Assembly: GCA_015661645.1 (NCBI GenBank) | Contig: DQVR01000100.1 | Location: forward strand, 1-5,675 | Reading direction: 5' to 3' | DNA from: Pyrodictium delaneyi | GTDB taxonomy: Archaea; Thermoproteota; Thermoprotei_A; Sulfolobales; Pyrodictiaceae | DNA length: 5,675 bases | Shown: one piece after another, positions 5,311 to 5,675 of the stretch | Position numbering within the stretch: the first letter of the stretch is position 1 | How the letters are laid out: each line of letters begins with the position of its first letter | Position numbers and translations under genes: made by a program | Notes under the pieces: model-generated | The model's input: only the letters and a program-made list of their open reading frames with translations | Databases searched by the model: none | What the model was told of the DNA's origin: nothing

Positions 5311-5675
5311 TCTCTGGCTGGTTCTACGCCCTCGCTCTGAATAGCCTCCTCTGCCTCCCTCATAGACTCCTCTATTATCTCCATTATCTTGCCCCGCTGG
5401 AATGCTTTATCGAGTAACTCGAGGCTAGCCTTGTACACAGCACACAGCTCCTCCTTAGCCTTCCGGAGTGCCTCCTCTGGGTTAGCTCCCTCGATAACGT
5501 GGGTGACGGTGAGGCCGACGCCGAGGTGGGTTAGTGCTAGCGAGGCGAAGGGGAGGAGAGAGCGCTGGTTGTTTGCCTCGTTGAGCATCGCGCCCCATGC
5601 CCGTAGCATCGACATAACCCAGTCCTTGTAGTCTGGCATGTTGTCCATCCGCCACGTCACGAAGTGTATTATCTC
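5301..5675 (-). CDS. Unrecognised mostly helical protein, 5' end cut by the window edge
   Basis: The reading frame ends at TAG (5303-5301) and stays open to the window edge, giving 124 visible residues. A GTG at 5660 could be a start, but the frame continues upstream of it (EIIHF), so the gene probably begins outside the window. I do not recognise the family. Visible are an aromatic N-terminal part (WRMDNMPDYKDW, about 8-19), a hydrophobic stretch of about 22 residues (40-61) containing two His that could be a buried helix or, less likely, a membrane helix, then NPEEA and a long charged helical C-terminal half rich in Glu, Lys and Ala. This strand is preferred over the opposite one because its protein has a normal globular composition, whereas the antisense frame is Ser/Arg-rich. 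It is convergent with hypF, so it is not in the hyp operon and there is no sign of a hydrogenase role. Confidence 0.7.
   Translation of the reverse strand, partial: EIIHFVTWRMDNMPDYKDWVMSMLRAWGAMLNEANNQRSLLPFASLALTHLGVGLTVTHVIEGANPEEALRKAKEELCAVYKASLELLDKAFQRGKIMEIIEESMREAEEAIQSEGVEPAREGS

Noticed and set aside
5389..5631. An 80-codon + strand frame opposite the unrecognised - strand gene
   Set aside because: The - strand frame is longer, open to the window edge and has a more natural protein composition; the + strand product is Ser/Arg-rich.
1..5675. CRISPR arrays, insertion sequences, long direct repeats or rRNA
   Set aside because: No regularly spaced repeats, transposase motifs, terminal inverted repeats or rRNA-like sequence were seen. 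Recurring GAGGAGCTAGAG stretches simply encode Glu-Glu-Leu-Glu helices in several genes.

Overview
The window looks like chromosomal DNA of a hyperthermophilic crenarchaeon, most likely Desulfurococcales and perhaps the Pyrodictium/Hyperthermus/Pyrolobus group. The signs are heavy use of ATA (Ile), CTA (Leu) and AGG/AGA (Arg) codons, TTG/GTG start codons, GGTG-type Shine-Dalgarno sites, TAG as the stop codon of all five readable genes, and archaeal (not bacterial) Hyp protein variants. The genus is inference from composition and style.

Layout: positions 1-140 hold no gene on the + strand but contain a compact regulatory region: a perfect 16-bp palindrome (75-90), an abutting TATA-like box (91-98), and a 7-bp inverted repeat (109-125) at the expected transcription start. 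Four + strand genes follow: hypD (141-1352), hypC (1449-1721), hypE (1815-2876) and hypF (2937-5261). Their spacers are 96, 93 and 60 bases. The hypC-hypE spacer carries a hairpin followed by a T5 run, which may be a partial terminator. A 39-base spacer then separates hypF from a convergent, unrecognised gene on the - strand (5301-5675) that runs off the right edge.

Function: the four Hyp proteins form the iron-ligand branch of [NiFe]-hydrogenase maturation. HypF turns carbamoyl phosphate into a carbamoyl adenylate and passes the carbamoyl group to the C-terminal cysteine of HypE. HypE dehydrates it to a thiocyanate. The HypC-HypD complex receives the cyanides (and CO) on an iron atom and delivers Fe(CN)2CO to the hydrogenase large subunit. 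The nickel-insertion genes hypA and hypB, the maturation protease and the hydrogenase itself are not in the window.

This is a known pathway, not a new system. The parts worth a second look are the double-dyad promoter architecture, the possible split of the cluster into a D-C and an E-F unit, and several unusual residues in otherwise invariant HypE and HypF motifs.
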